The notes under the pieces: model-generated
Databases searched by the model: none
Told to the model about the DNA's origin: nothing
What the model saw: the letters and a program-made list of their open reading frames with translations, nothing else
Source: Tsukamurella sputi
GTDB lineage: Bacteria; Actinomycetota; Actinomycetes; Mycobacteriales; Mycobacteriaceae
Length of the DNA stretch: 64,000 bases
Assembly (NCBI RefSeq): GCF_007858445.1
Contig: NZ_VIGV01000002.1
Location: 744,001-808,000 of the forward strand
Direction: 5' to 3'
Shown here: piece by piece, positions 1 to 8,644 of the stretch
How the letters are laid out: every line of letters begins with the position of its first letter
Position numbering within the stretch: position 1 is the stretch's first letter
Position numbers and translations under genes: made by a program

Positions 1-105
1 GCGCGCGGCGCGCGGATGCAGTACCTCGACGGAGGTGACGCCGCGGCCCACCAGGTGATCGACCAGACCGCGCCGGACGACTTCGACCTCGGGCAGCTCG
101 GGCAT
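1..105 (-). CDS. mutM: Formamidopyrimidine-DNA glycosylase, N-terminal part only
   Basis: Base-excision repair enzyme that removes 8-oxoguanine and formamidopyrimidines and cuts the abasic site. Only the first 35 codons are in the window; the gene runs off the left edge. The protein begins MPELPEVE, the diagnostic start of the Fpg/Nei family, where the processed Pro2 is the Schiff-base nucleophile and Glu3 is catalytic. Its ATG overlaps the rnc stop by one base (TGATG), so it is probably translationally coupled to rnc, the same rnc-fpg order as in M. tuberculosis. The helix-two-turn-helix and zinc finger would lie outside the window. Confidence 0.93.
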   Translation of the reverse strand, partial: MPELPEVEVVRRGLVDHLVGRGVTSVEVLHPRAAR

Positions 106-884
106 CAGGCGGACTCGGGCGCCTGCTCGGCCCCGCCGTCCGCCGCATTATCGGCAGCAGATCCGGCGCCGCCCTCGTCCAGCGACTTCCAGGCGGCCGC
201 GGCGGCCTTCTGCTCGGCCTCCTTCTTGGTGCGACCCACGCCCTCGCCGAGATCGCTCGAATCCACCACCGCGACGGCGGTGAACTCCTTGTCGTGATCC
301 GGCCCCGTCGACGTGATGCGGTACGCCGGCGCGCCCAGGTCCCGCTCCGCGGTGAGCTCCTGCAGGGAGGTCTTCCAGTCGAGTCCCGCGCCCATCGACG
401 ACGAGGTCGTGAGCAGCGGCAGGAACAACCGGAGGACCACCTCGCGGGCGGTGTCGATGCCGTGCTGGATGTGCACGGCGCCGAGCAGCGCCTCGGTGCC
501 GTCGGCGAGGATCGAGTCCTTGTCGCGGCCGCCCGTCAGCTCCTCGCCGCGGCCGAGGTAGAGATGCGCGCCGAGGCCGCCCTCCCCCAGCCCACGGGCC
601 ACGCGGGCCAGTGCGTGCATGTTGACGACGCTGGCACGGATCTTGGCGAGCTCGCCCTCCGGCTTGTCGGGATGCGTGGTGTAGAGCCACTCGGTCACCG
701 AGATGCCCAGCACGCTGTCGCCGAGGAACTCCAGCCGCTCGTTGGTGGGCAGCCCGCCCGCCTCGTAGGCGTAGGAGCGGTGCGTGAGGGCCAGGGTGAG
801 CAGTTCGTCGTCGAGTTCGACGCCCAGGGCTTCCAGCAGCGGAGCGCGGTCCGTGGCGGGCGGCGCGGGGAGGCGCTTGCTCAC
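105..884 (-). CDS. rnc: Ribonuclease III
   Basis: Double-strand-specific endoribonuclease that matures rRNA precursors and cleaves structured mRNAs in the cytoplasm. The 259-residue product has the family signature [10 protein letters not shown] near residue 48, the second acidic catalytic cluster [10 protein letters not shown] near residue 128, and a C-terminal double-stranded RNA-binding domain (about 165-235, with [13 protein letters not shown]). A short Ala/Gly/Glu-rich tail follows, which is longer than in E. coli Rnc. It sits between yceD (4-nt ATGA overlap) and mutM (1-nt overlap), so the three form one translation-coupled operon. The identification is secure from motif and neighbourhood. 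Confidence 0.96.
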   Translation of the reverse strand: MSKRLPAPPATDRAPLLEALGVELDDELLTLALTHRSYAYEAGGLPTNERLEFLGDSVLGISVTEWLYTTHPDKPEGELAKIRASVVNMHALARVARGLGEGGLGAHLYLGRGEELTGGRDKDSILADGTEALLGAVHIQHGIDTAREVVLRLFLPLLTTSSSMGAGLDWKTSLQELTAERDLGAPAYRITSTGPDHDKEFTAVAVVDSSDLGEGVGRTKKEAEQKAAAAAWKSLDEGGAGSAADNAADGGAEQAPESA

Positions 885-1459
885 TTCTTGTCGGCCTCAC
901 CCTCGGTGGCGAACTTCGCGAGTCCGGCCCAGCGGGGGTCGATCTGCTCGTGGTGGTGATCGGCGGGCAGGTCGGCCAGCTTCTCGCCGCAGCCCTGGCA
1001 CAGGCCCGGGCAGTCGTCGGAGCAGGTCGGATCGAGGGCCAGCTCCATGCCGATGGCGTCGATGATCGCCTGCTCGAGGTCGATCATGTCGTCCTCGATG
1101 CGGTACATCTCGTCGTCGTCCGTGGTCTTGGCCGTCTCGCTCTCCGGGTAGGCGTAGAGCTCCGTCAGGAAGACGTTGAGTGCGCCGGACAGCGGGTCGA
1201 GGCAGCGGGCGCACAGCCCGGCGGTGTTCGCGCTGACGGTGCCGGTCACGAGCACGCCCTCGGAGACGGCCTGGACCTGCAGGTCCAGGTCGACCTCCTC
1301 GCCGGGCTCGACGCCGATCAGGTCGACGCCGATGCGCTCGGGCGCGGCGACCGTGCGATGCACCTGCGCTGAGGTGCCCGGCCGTCGCCCGAAGGCACGG
1401 ACGTCGAGCACGTACGGCTTACCAGCCGGCTGGCGCACGGCGGCATTGGGTTCGTTCAC
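881..1459 (-). CDS. YceD/DUF177 family cysteine-rich protein
   Basis: Homologue of YceD, a family linked to 23S rRNA accumulation and commonly found beside rpmF or rnc. The 192-residue protein carries a CxxC pair (C83, C86) and a C-terminal cysteine cluster (C146, C150, C154, C157) that could bind metal, plus an acidic stretch near residues 112-130. The start is GTG with a GAGGA ribosome site. A TACAAT -10 hexamer lies about 42 nt upstream, so this gene probably begins the yceD-rnc-mutM operon. No rpmF follows; rnc starts directly with an ATGA overlap, as in mycobacteria. The precise biochemical role is not known. Confidence 0.85.
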   Translation of the reverse strand: MNEPNAAVRQPAGKPYVLDVRAFGRRPGTSAQVHRTVAAPERIGVDLIGVEPGEEVDLDLQVQAVSEGVLVTGTVSANTAGLCARCLDPLSGALNVFLTELYAYPESETAKTTDDDEMYRIEDDMIDLEQAIIDAIGMELALDPTCSDDCPGLCQGCGEKLADLPADHHHEQIDPRWAGLAKFATEGEADKK

Positions 1460-1500
1460 AACAATCCTCGTCGAACTCGTCAGGTCAAGCCAAACACCCG

Positions 1501-1506
1501 ATTGTA
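1501..1506 (-). promoter_or_regulatory. -10 hexamer of the yceD-rnc-mutM operon
   Basis: TACAAT on the minus strand in the short gap between sepIVA and yceD, leaving a leader of about 35 nt that includes the GAGGA ribosome site. No good -35 hexamer was seen at 17 nt. Confidence 0.45.
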
Positions 1507-1508
1507 CG

Positions 1509-2309
1509 TCACGAGGCCCGATGCGCGTCCGCCCGTGATTCTGCGAACTCCTCGAGGTAGCCGTCAGTGGCGCCGTGATCGCTGTAGTCGTGCACGCCAG
1601 CGGCGGTGCGCAACTGCTGGCGGCCGCGGTTCACGGACCGCATGGTGGCGCCCAGCACCTCTTCGAACTGCGAGAGCTTGGTGTCGACGTACACGTCGCA
1701 CTCCCCGCGCAGGCGATCCGATTCGGCGTGCGCGGCGTCGATGATCCGGTCCGACTCGCCCTTGGCGGCGGCCACGACCTCGGTCTCGGCGACGAGACGT
1801 TCCTGCTCGGCGATGCCCTCGGCCACCGACCGCTGGTACGCGGCGTTGCCGTCGGCCACGAGTCGCTCGGCCTCGGCGCGGGCGCGGCCGGTGACGGCCT
1901 CGTACTCGCGCTGGGCACCGCGACGGATCCGCTCGTCCTCAGCGCGGGCTTCGGCGACCAGGCCGGTGGCGTGCTGATGGGCCTCCGCCACCATGCGGTC
2001 GGCCTGCGCCTTCGCGTCGGCGAGGAGGCGGTCGGCCTCCGCACGGGAGCGACTCAGCGTGGCGTCCGCCTCGGAGTTGGCCTGGGCCACGGTGGTGTCG
2101 TAGTGGGTGCGCGCCTCGCTGATCAAGCGATCCTTCTGATCGAGCACGTCCTGCGCGTCGTCGAGGTCGGCCGGAAAGGCGTCGCGGATGTCGTCGAGGA
2201 GCTCGAGCACATCGCCGCGGGGCACGAGGCACCCGGCGGTCATGGGGACGCTGCGCGCCTCCTCCAGGATGGCGCCCAGCTCGTCCAGTGCTTCGAATAC
2301 GCGGTACAT
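1509..2309 (-). CDS. sepIVA: SepIVA-type DivIVA-domain septation protein
   Basis: Cytoplasmic coiled-coil protein of the DivIVA family that in mycobacteria acts in septation and cell-envelope regulation (Rv2927c type). The chosen ATG gives 266 residues beginning MYRVFEALDELG; a longer reading frame upstream lacks DivIVA character. After an N-terminal DivIVA-like segment (to about residue 60) the protein is a long, charged, Ala/Glu/Arg-rich heptad region (about 65-230). A weak -10 (CACAAT, 2316-2321) lies 6 nt before the ATG. It sits next to yceD-rnc-mutM as in M. tuberculosis, which supports the assignment over a generic coiled-coil protein. Confidence 0.85.
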   Translation of the reverse strand: MYRVFEALDELGAILEEARSVPMTAGCLVPRGDVLELLDDIRDAFPADLDDAQDVLDQKDRLISEARTHYDTTVAQANSEADATLSRSRAEADRLLADAKAQADRMVAEAHQHATGLVAEARAEDERIRRGAQREYEAVTGRARAEAERLVADGNAAYQRSVAEGIAEQERLVAETEVVAAAKGESDRIIDAAHAESDRLRGECDVYVDTKLSQFEEVLGATMRSVNRGRQQLRTAAGVHDYSDHGATDGYLEEFAESRADAHRAS

Positions 2310-2436
2310 ACACCCATTGTGACGGGTGGGACCGATGTTTCGCCGTAACGGCGTCGCCGCGTGTCGACCCTCGGGGAATCCGCCGATTTTCAACTCGCGC
2401 TGAATATATGCGCTGCCGGCTCGAGATCGGCCGAAT

Positions 2437-2910
2437 TCACGACAGCTTGGCGGCCACAGCCTTCTGCACGTTGGGCGGGATCAGGGCGGACACATCGCCA
2501 CCCAGCTTCGCGACCTCCTTGACCAGCGAACTGGACACGTAGGAGAACTCCGGCGCGGTGGTCAGGAAGGCGGTCTCGACGCCGGTGAGGTGCATGTTCA
2601 TGCCGGCCATCGGGAGCTCGTAATCGAAGTCCGTCGAATTGCGCAGCCCCTTGAGGATGCACGCGACGCCCTGCTGTTCCGCGTAGTCCACGAGCAGCCC
2701 CGTCCACCGGTCCACGGTGACGCCGGGCAGGTCCGCGACGTTCTCCTCGATCAGCGCGATCCGCTCGTCGATGGAGAACATGCCCTGCTTGTTGGGGTTG
2801 ACGACGACGGTGATCACGAGCTCGTCGAAGATCCGCGCGGCACGGCGGAAGATGTCCAGGTGGCCGTTGGTCATCGGGTCGAACGATCCGGGGCAGCACG
2901 CCTTACTCAT
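2437..2910 (-). CDS. coaD: Phosphopantetheine adenylyltransferase
   Basis: Fourth step of coenzyme A synthesis: ATP plus 4'-phosphopantetheine gives dephospho-CoA and diphosphate. The 157-residue protein is normal length for the family and has the nucleotidyltransferase motif around residues 14-17 (TNGH within GSFDPMTNGH) and the C-terminal YVSSSLVKEVA segment that binds ATP. Its start overlaps the end of rsmD (ATGA), so the two are one transcript, a conserved rsmD-coaD pair in actinobacteria and beyond. Confidence 0.96.
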   Translation of the reverse strand: MSKACCPGSFDPMTNGHLDIFRRAARIFDELVITVVVNPNKQGMFSIDERIALIEENVADLPGVTVDRWTGLLVDYAEQQGVACILKGLRNSTDFDYELPMAGMNMHLTGVETAFLTTAPEFSYVSSSLVKEVAKLGGDVSALIPPNVQKAVAAKLS

Positions 2911-3467
2911 GCCCGGTCATCCTGCCAGACGGCGATCTCCACGCGCGTCTCCCCGTAGTCGCGCGTCAGCTCCGGTTCGAATCCCTCGGGCCATGTGGTG
3001 CCGGCCGAGCGGGTGGACCGCTCCACGACGACGAACGCGCCGGGCGCGAGCCACCCCCCGGTCAGCGCGGCCACATCACCGTCGACGGTGTCCGCGGGCA
3101 GGTCGTACGGCGGGTCGAGGAAGACCAGGTCGTAGGGCTGTGCCGGAAGCTCGAGGTACGCCCTCGCGGCCCGACGGTGCGCCGCCGCCCCCGGCAGGCC
3201 GACGGCGCGCGCGTTCTGGTCGATCACCGCCACCGCCTTGGCATCGGCGTCGACCAGCACAGCCCGGGCGGCACCACGGGAGAGGGCCTCGAAACCGAGC
3301 GCCCCCGACCCCGCGTAGAGGTCGAGGACGGCGAGATCGTCGAAGTCGAGGCGGGACTGCAGCGCGCTGAACAGCGCCTCGCGCACGCGATCCGAGGTGG
3401 GGCGGGTGCCGCGGGGCGGCACCGCGAGCCTGCGTCCGCGTGCCGCCCCGGCGATGATCCTGGTCAC
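2907..3467 (-). CDS. rsmD: 16S rRNA (guanine966-N2)-methyltransferase
   Basis: SAM-dependent methylation of G966 in 16S rRNA on the assembling small subunit. The protein (186 residues from the GTG at 3467) begins VTRIIAGAARGRRL, typical of RsmD; a longer in-frame extension upstream is Arg/Pro-rich and rejected. The catalytic motif LDPPYD lies near residue 123, and a glycine-rich SAM motif DLYAGSGALG is present in the middle. A TACAGT -10 hexamer sits 6 nt before the GTG, which supports this start and implies a leaderless transcript. coaD overlaps the 3' end. Confidence 0.93.
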   Translation of the reverse strand: MTRIIAGAARGRRLAVPPRGTRPTSDRVREALFSALQSRLDFDDLAVLDLYAGSGALGFEALSRGAARAVLVDADAKAVAVIDQNARAVGLPGAAAHRRAARAYLELPAQPYDLVFLDPPYDLPADTVDGDVAALTGGWLAPGAFVVVERSTRSAGTTWPEGFEPELTRDYGETRVEIAVWQDDRA

Positions 3468-3473
3468 CGGTCC

Positions 3474-3479
3474 ACTGTA
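3474..3479 (-). promoter_or_regulatory. Leaderless -10 of rsmD-coaD
   Basis: TACAGT on the minus strand, 6 nt before the rsmD GTG; the transcript would start at or next to the start codon. Confidence 0.6.
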
Positions 3480-3489
3480 GTCACGCGCG

Positions 3490-4899
3490 TCAGCTCGCCT
3501 GGGCGAGCTTCGCCTCCTCGATCTGCGCGAGATGGGTGGCGTTCGTATCGGGCCCCGGCACCTCGGTGCCACGGATGGAACATCCCTTCGTCTCCTGCAG
3601 GAAGGGCAGCGCGATGAGGCCGATCACGCACGCGCCCATCATGTAGAACGCCGGGAACATGATGTTGCTCGTGGCGTCCACGAACGCCTCGTTGACCAGC
3701 GGCGCGGTGCCGCCGAACGCTGCGGTCGCCACGTTGTAGGAGATGGCGAAGCCGGCGAATCGCACCTGCGTCGGGAACATCGCGGGGAAGGTCGCGGTGA
3801 TCGTGGCCAACTGCGGGACGTACAACAGACCCAACACGGTCAGTGCGATGACCGCCCATACGAAGCCCTGCGTCATCAGCTCGAACATCGGCCAGGCCAG
3901 CACGAGCAGGCCCACCAGCGAGACCCACCACATCGGCTTCCGCCCGGTCCTGTCCGACAGTGCACCGAAGAAGGGGATCGCTGCGGCCATGATGACCTGG
4001 GCGATCAGGAGCATCATCGACGCATCCTTCTTGGGCATGTCGATCGCACCGTTGAGGTAAGTGGGCATGTAGGCGATCAGCGTGTAGTTCGCGACGTTCA
4101 GGGCGATCACGAGTCCGAACAGGATCAGGATCGGGCGCCGGTACTCGACGAGCAGCTGGCGCAGCCCCTTCAGCGCCGAATCCTGCGACTGGTCCTTCTC
4201 CTTGATCTCCTCGAAGACCGGGCTGTCGTGGATCTGGTTACGGAGGTACCAACCGATCAGGCCCATGGGCAGCGCCATCAGGAACGGCAGGCGCCAACCG
4301 AAGGACTGCATCTGCTCCTCGGTGAGCAGGACCTGCAGGAGCAGTACGATCGCGGTACCACCGGCGAAGCCGCACATGGTGCCGAACTCGAGGAAGCTTC
4401 CGTACCGGCCGCGCTGACGATCCGGCGAATACTCCGCCATGAAGGTCGCGGCGCCGCCGTACTCGCCGCCCGTCGAGAAGCCCTGCACCATGCGGAGAAC
4501 GATCAGCAGGACGGCTCCGAGCCACCCTGCGGTGGCGAACGTGGGCAGGACCGCTACCAGCGCAGTCGCCCCCGCCATGAGCAGAATCGTGGTGGCGAGG
4601 ACGGCCTTCCGGCCGATCTTGTCGCCCAGCGGACCCCAGACGAACCCGCCGAGCGGCCGCAGAATGAACGACACGGCGAAGCCGAGGAGGGTGCCGATGG
4701 TCCCGTGGTCGGGGAACAGGGCGGTGCCGATGTAGGTCGCCGTCGACGCGTACACGCCGTAGTCGAACCATTCGGTGAAGTTGCCCATCGCGGACGCGGA
4801 AATGGCTTTGTGCAGCTTCGACTTACGCTGCTGCTCCGTCTCCTGGAGCCCCACCGAAGAGAGCGGCGAGCTTCCGGACGTTGTTGAGTTATCAGGCAT
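3490..4899 (-). CDS. MFS carrier, metabolite:H+ symporter family
   Basis: Inner-membrane secondary carrier of the MHS branch (ProP, KgtP, ShiA relatives), expected to take up an organic acid, osmolyte or similar solute with protons. The 469-residue protein has about 12 hydrophobic helices, the branch-specific N-terminal motif GNFTEWFDYGVY near residue 39, the loop 2-3 motif GDKIGRK, and the helix-4/5 region GFSTGGEYGGAATF. The start is ATG with AGGGG about 8 nt upstream. It is isolated: rsmD follows on the same strand but has its own promoter, and the 217-nt upstream gap is shared with the divergent PhoD gene. The substrate cannot be read from the sequence. Confidence 0.85.
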   Translation of the reverse strand: MPDNSTTSGSSPLSSVGLQETEQQRKSKLHKAISASAMGNFTEWFDYGVYASTATYIGTALFPDHGTIGTLLGFAVSFILRPLGGFVWGPLGDKIGRKAVLATTILLMAGATALVAVLPTFATAGWLGAVLLIVLRMVQGFSTGGEYGGAATFMAEYSPDRQRGRYGSFLEFGTMCGFAGGTAIVLLLQVLLTEEQMQSFGWRLPFLMALPMGLIGWYLRNQIHDSPVFEEIKEKDQSQDSALKGLRQLLVEYRRPILILFGLVIALNVANYTLIAYMPTYLNGAIDMPKKDASMMLLIAQVIMAAAIPFFGALSDRTGRKPMWWVSLVGLLVLAWPMFELMTQGFVWAVIALTVLGLLYVPQLATITATFPAMFPTQVRFAGFAISYNVATAAFGGTAPLVNEAFVDATSNIMFPAFYMMGACVIGLIALPFLQETKGCSIRGTEVPGPDTNATHLAQIEEAKLAQAS

Positions 4900-5116
4900 G
4901 CAGATCAGCCCCTGGCGTTGGTCACCGTGCGGACCGGGCTTGCCTGTGGCTAGACACTGCTGGGCCCACCGGACGTGTGATTACCGCGCGTTCGACGTTA
5001 ACAGAATCGAAGTGCCGATCCCGCCTTTGTGGTTCACCATGTGGACACCGGTTCGCATCCCCGCTGGTAACCGGTTGTTCGCCGGCACGGAACCGGACTG
5101 CGGCATCGTTTCCGCA

Positions 5117-6719
5117 ATGCCCCTCAGTGATTCGCAGTTCTCGCGTCGTTCCCTCCTCAAGGCCGGCACCGCAGGCGCCCTGCTCGTCCCGGCCGGCTCG
5201 CTCCTCTCGGCGTGCGGCAGCTCGTCCGACGGTGCCGCCGCCTCGTCCTCGCCCGGCGTCGTCCGCGCCCGGCCCTCGCTCACGCACGGCATCGCCTCCG
5301 GCGACCCCCGCACCGACGGCGCGCTGGTCTGGGCCCGGTCAGACGCTCCCGCGCGGATGATCGTCGAGACGGCCTCCTCGGAGTCCTTCAGCAACCCGCG
5401 GCGCTTCGAGGGCCCCCGGCTCGATCCGTCGTCCGACGGTGCCGGACGCCTCCGCATCACCGGCCTCGAGCCCGGCCAGACGGTGCACTACCGCGTGACC
5501 CTTGAGGGCGAGAACGGCGCGACGTCGGAGCCGGTGGCGGGCACTTTCCGCACGGCGCCGTCGGCGGCCGGGAACGTGAACTTCACCTGGTCCGGCGACG
5601 TTGTGGGCCAGGGCTGGGGCATCAACCGCGACGGGGGCATGGCGATCATGGGTGCGATCGCCGATACGCGCCCGGACTTCTTCATCCACTCCGGTGACGC
5701 GATCTACGCCGACAATCCGGTCGAGGAGACGCAGAAGCAGAACGACGGCAACGTCTACCGCAGCGTGACCGCGCCGGCGAAGGCGCATGTGGCACAGACC
5801 CTGGACGACTTCCGCGGCAACTTCGCCTACAACCGTCTCGACGAGCACTATCGGCGGTTCGCGGCGACCGTCCCCCAGCTGATCCAGTGGGACGACCACG
5901 AGGTGATCAACAACTGGTTCCCCGGCGAGAACCTGACCGGCCAGAACCGCAAGGGCTACACCGAGACCGACGTGAACAAGCTCGCCGACTTCGCCTATCA
6001 GGCGTGGCGCGAGTGGCAACCGGTGCAGCCCACCGAGGCCGCCGACGGACGCCTGTACCGCAAGATCTCCTACGGTCCGCTCCTCGACGTCTTCGTACTG
6101 GACATGCGCAGCTACAAGGATCCCAACCCGAACAACTGGGCCACGACGGACGACGGCGGCATCCTGGGGCGCCAAGCAGACCCAGTGGCTGATCGACGGC
6201 CTGACCTCCTCGAAGGCGGTCTGGAAGGTGGTCGCGAACGACCTGCCGCTGAGCATCGTGGTGCCGGACTCGCTGTCCGACCCGAAGGACGGCCCGAAGT
6301 CGATGGAGGCCGTCGCGCAGGGCGACAACGGCGCCCCGCTGGGCCGCGAGATCGCCTTCTCCCGCATCCTCTCCCGCACCAAGGACGTCAAGAACGTCGT
6401 GTACCTCACAGCGGACGTGCACTACACCGCTGCGATCTCCTACCACCCGGACAAGGCGGCCTTCCAGGACTTCTCGCCGTTCTGGGAGTTCGTCTCGGGT
6501 CCGCTCAACGCGGGCGCCTTCCCGAAGAGCCCGCTCGACGGCACTTTCGGCGCGCAGTACGAGTTCGTACACGCCCCCGACAAGGCGAACGCCTCGCCCG
6601 CCGAGGGCTTCCAGCACTTCGGGCAGGTCACCATCGACGGTGGCACGCGCGCTCTGACGGTCAACCTGCGCGACGCCAAGGGCGCCTCGCTCTACAGCAA
6701 GGAACTCCCCGCCGTCTGA
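5117..6719 (+). pseudogene. phoD: PhoD-type alkaline phosphatase, one-base frameshift
   Basis: Secreted phosphodiesterase/phosphatase of the PhoD family. The start gives a twin-arginine signal (SRRSLLK, residues 9-15) and a lipobox LSAC with Cys33, so the precursor would be a Tat-exported lipoprotein. Metal-site motifs SGDAIYAD and WDDHE are in the first frame; TADVH is in another frame. The break lies in a GGGG run at 6166-6169: dropping one G restores a continuous 533-residue protein with no other defect, and the downstream frame continues exactly where the family expects. The intact flanks suggest either a recent mutation, a phase-variable G tract, or a sequencing error. The 217-nt region before it holds GTTC-containing repeats but no clear operator. 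Confidence 0.85.
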
Positions 6720-6722
6720 GTC

Positions 6723-8126
6723 CTACACGGACGCGCCCACGCGGGTCTCATCGCCCGCGCGGGTGTAGCGGTACCGCTGGGCGGGGTGATCGGCCGCGAG
6801 CCGGTCACCCTGCCCGAACAGCTTGTTGCGCAGCGTCCCCGGTGCGTACTCCGACGGGTACACGCCCCGTCGGCGCAGCTCCGGCACGATGAATTCGACG
6901 ATGTCCTCGAACGTGCCGGGCGTGATCGCGTAGGCCAGGTTGAAGCCGTCCACATCGGTCTCCTCGACCCATTCCTGCAGCTCGTCGGCCACGCGCTCGG
7001 CGGAGCCGACGAGCACCGGCCCCATGCCGCCGATACGACCCCACTTGCCGATGTCCTCGACCGTCCACTCCTTGCCCGACGGATCGGCCTGTTGGAAGTT
7101 GGAGACGGCGGAGATGATCGCGTTGGACTGCACATCACCGACGGGATCGCTCGGGTCGTAGGCGCCCAGGTCCACCCCCATCCAACCGGACATGAAGACC
7201 AGCGAGCCCTCGATGCTCGCGTAGCGGTGGTACTCCTCGAGCTTGGCCTGCGCCTTGGCCTCCGTCTCGTCGGTGACGATCGTGAGCAGCGTGTACACCT
7301 TGGCCGAGTAGGGATCCCGGCCATTGGCGACCAGCCCCTCGCGCACCGTGCGGACCACCTTCTTCAGGATCTCCTTGGTGGGCGCCGCCACGAAGATCGC
7401 CTCGGCGTTCTCCGTCGCGAACTTCAGGCCGCGCGGTGAGGCTCCGGCCTGGTAGATGACTGGCGAGCGCTGCGGCGAGGGCTCGCCCACGTGGATGCCC
7501 GGCACGTCGAAGTACTTGCCGTGGTGGTTGATCGGATGCACCTTCGACGGATCGGTGAAGACGCCGCTCTCGCGGTCGCGGATCACCGCGTCGTCCTCCC
7601 ACGAGCCCTCCCACAGCTTGTACAGCACCTCCAGGTACTCGTCCGCGTGGTCGTAGCGCTCGTCGTGCTGCAGTTGGTCGAGCTGCCCCATGTTCTTCGC
7701 TGCGGACGGCAGGTAGCCGGTCACCACGTTCCAGCCGATCCGGCCGTTCGTGAGGTGATCGAGGGTGGTCAGGCGGCGCGCGAACGGGAAGGGGTGCTCG
7801 AAGCCGGTGCCCGCGGTGATGCCGATGCCAAGATGCTCCGTCGCGCCCGCGATGGCCGAGGCCAGCAGGATCGGATCGGACACGGGGACCTGCGCCGCGT
7901 GCTTGATCGCCGCGTCGCCGTTGCCGTTGTACGCGTCGTAAACGCCCAGGACGTCGGCGATGAAGATGCCGTCGAAGGTGCCGCGCTCCAGCAGCTTCGC
8001 GAGGTCCGTCCAGTAGCCGAGTTCCTTGTAGCGGTGCGACTGGTCCTCCGGGTGCCGCCACAACCCCGGGGACTGGTGGGCGACGCAGTTCATGTCGAAG
8101 GCGTTGAAACGGATCTGACGGCTCAT
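6723..8126 (-). CDS. NtaA/SnaA/DszA-type FMN-dependent monooxygenase
   Basis: Group of luciferase-like flavin monooxygenases that use FMNH2 from a partner reductase to oxidise substrates such as nitrilotriacetate, dibenzothiophene sulfone or pristinamycin precursors. The 467-residue length and the opening RFNAFDMNCVAHQSPGLWR match this subfamily, as does the central stretch FEHPFPFARRLTTLDHLTNGRIGWN. The ATG at 8126 is preferred over an in-frame extension because it follows a TACCGT hexamer 8 nt upstream. No flavin reductase gene is adjacent. Native substrate unknown; sulfur scavenging is possible but not shown. Confidence 0.85.
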   Translation of the reverse strand: MSRQIRFNAFDMNCVAHQSPGLWRHPEDQSHRYKELGYWTDLAKLLERGTFDGIFIADVLGVYDAYNGNGDAAIKHAAQVPVSDPILLASAIAGATEHLGIGITAGTGFEHPFPFARRLTTLDHLTNGRIGWNVVTGYLPSAAKNMGQLDQLQHDERYDHADEYLEVLYKLWEGSWEDDAVIRDRESGVFTDPSKVHPINHHGKYFDVPGIHVGEPSPQRSPVIYQAGASPRGLKFATENAEAIFVAAPTKEILKKVVRTVREGLVANGRDPYSAKVYTLLTIVTDETEAKAQAKLEEYHRYASIEGSLVFMSGWMGVDLGAYDPSDPVGDVQSNAIISAVSNFQQADPSGKEWTVEDIGKWGRIGGMGPVLVGSAERVADELQEWVEETDVDGFNLAYAITPGTFEDIVEFIVPELRRRGVYPSEYAPGTLRNKLFGQGDRLAADHPAQRYRYTRAGDETRVGASV

Positions 8127-8134
8127 ATCGGCCG

Positions 8135-8140
8135 ACGGTA
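8135..8140 (-). promoter_or_regulatory. Leaderless -10 of the monooxygenase gene
   Basis: TACCGT on the minus strand, 8 nt before the ATG at 8126. Confidence 0.5.
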
Positions 8141-8223
8141 GGCGGCGGGCCCGCGCCCGCCCAGGCTTGCACTCAGCGTGAGGCGAGCCCGACCGCACGC
8201 ACCGCGGGGCGAACGGCGGACCG

Positions 8224-8604
8224 TCAGGCCAGGTTGAGCTGCCAGGAGACGCCGAACCGATCGCCCACCCACGCGAAGGCCGTGGAGAAGCCGTACTCGC
8301 CGAGCGGCATGTAGGTCTTCCCGCCGGCGCCGAGCGCCGCCGTCAGCCGCTCCAGTTCCTCACGGTCGTCGCAGTCCACGAACAGGGAGGTCGACGGGGT
8401 GAAGTCGAAGGCGTGATCGACCGCGCTGTCGCTGATCAGCACGTGCTGCCCCTTGATCACGAGCTCGGCGAGCTGGATTCCGTGCTGCGGTTCCGCGTGC
8501 GGGACCGAGGTGAGCACCGCACCGTCGAAGGTCGCGACGTACAGCGCGATCGCCTCGGCGGCGACCCCGCCCTGGAACATGAGGAACGGACGAATCATGG
8601 TCAT
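8224..8604 (-). CDS. VOC superfamily (PhnB/glyoxalase-like) protein
   Basis: Small 126-residue protein of the vicinal oxygen chelate fold, of the type annotated as PhnB or '3-demethylubiquinone-9 3-methyltransferase-like'. The beta-alpha-beta-beta-beta arrangement is suggested by the opening MIRPFLMFQGG, the central DCDDREELERLTAAL helix and the terminal FGVSWQLNL strand, which are characteristic of this subgroup. The gene is divergent from rbsK; the two leaderless promoters share a 40-nt gap. The family includes lyases, dioxygenases and resistance proteins, so no specific reaction is assigned. Confidence 0.8.
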   Translation of the reverse strand: MTMIRPFLMFQGGVAAEAIALYVATFDGAVLTSVPHAEPQHGIQLAELVIKGQHVLISDSAVDHAFDFTPSTSLFVDCDDREELERLTAALGAGGKTYMPLGEYGFSTAFAWVGDRFGVSWQLNLA

Positions 8605-8610
8605 GGGCCG

Positions 8611-8616
8611 AGCCTA
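8611..8616 (-). promoter_or_regulatory. Leaderless -10 of the VOC gene
   Basis: TAGGCT on the minus strand, 6 nt before the ATG at 8604. Confidence 0.6.
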
Positions 8617-8632
8617 CGGTCGCCGTGCGCCG

Positions 8633-8638
8633 TAGGGT
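8633..8638 (+). promoter_or_regulatory. Leaderless -10 of rbsK
   Basis: TAGGGT, 6 nt before the rbsK ATG at 8645, back to back with the divergent VOC promoter. Confidence 0.6.
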
Positions 8639-8644
8639 GCGGGC

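Noticed and set aside
3532-4887. 451-codon open frame on the plus strand
   Set aside because: Antisense to the MFS carrier gene; His/Arg/Gln-rich translation without membrane segments or motifs.
5032-5086. Three GTTC-containing units before phoD that recall PhoP boxes
   Set aside because: Spacing is 19 and 26 nt instead of a regular 11 nt, and the units are poorly matched.
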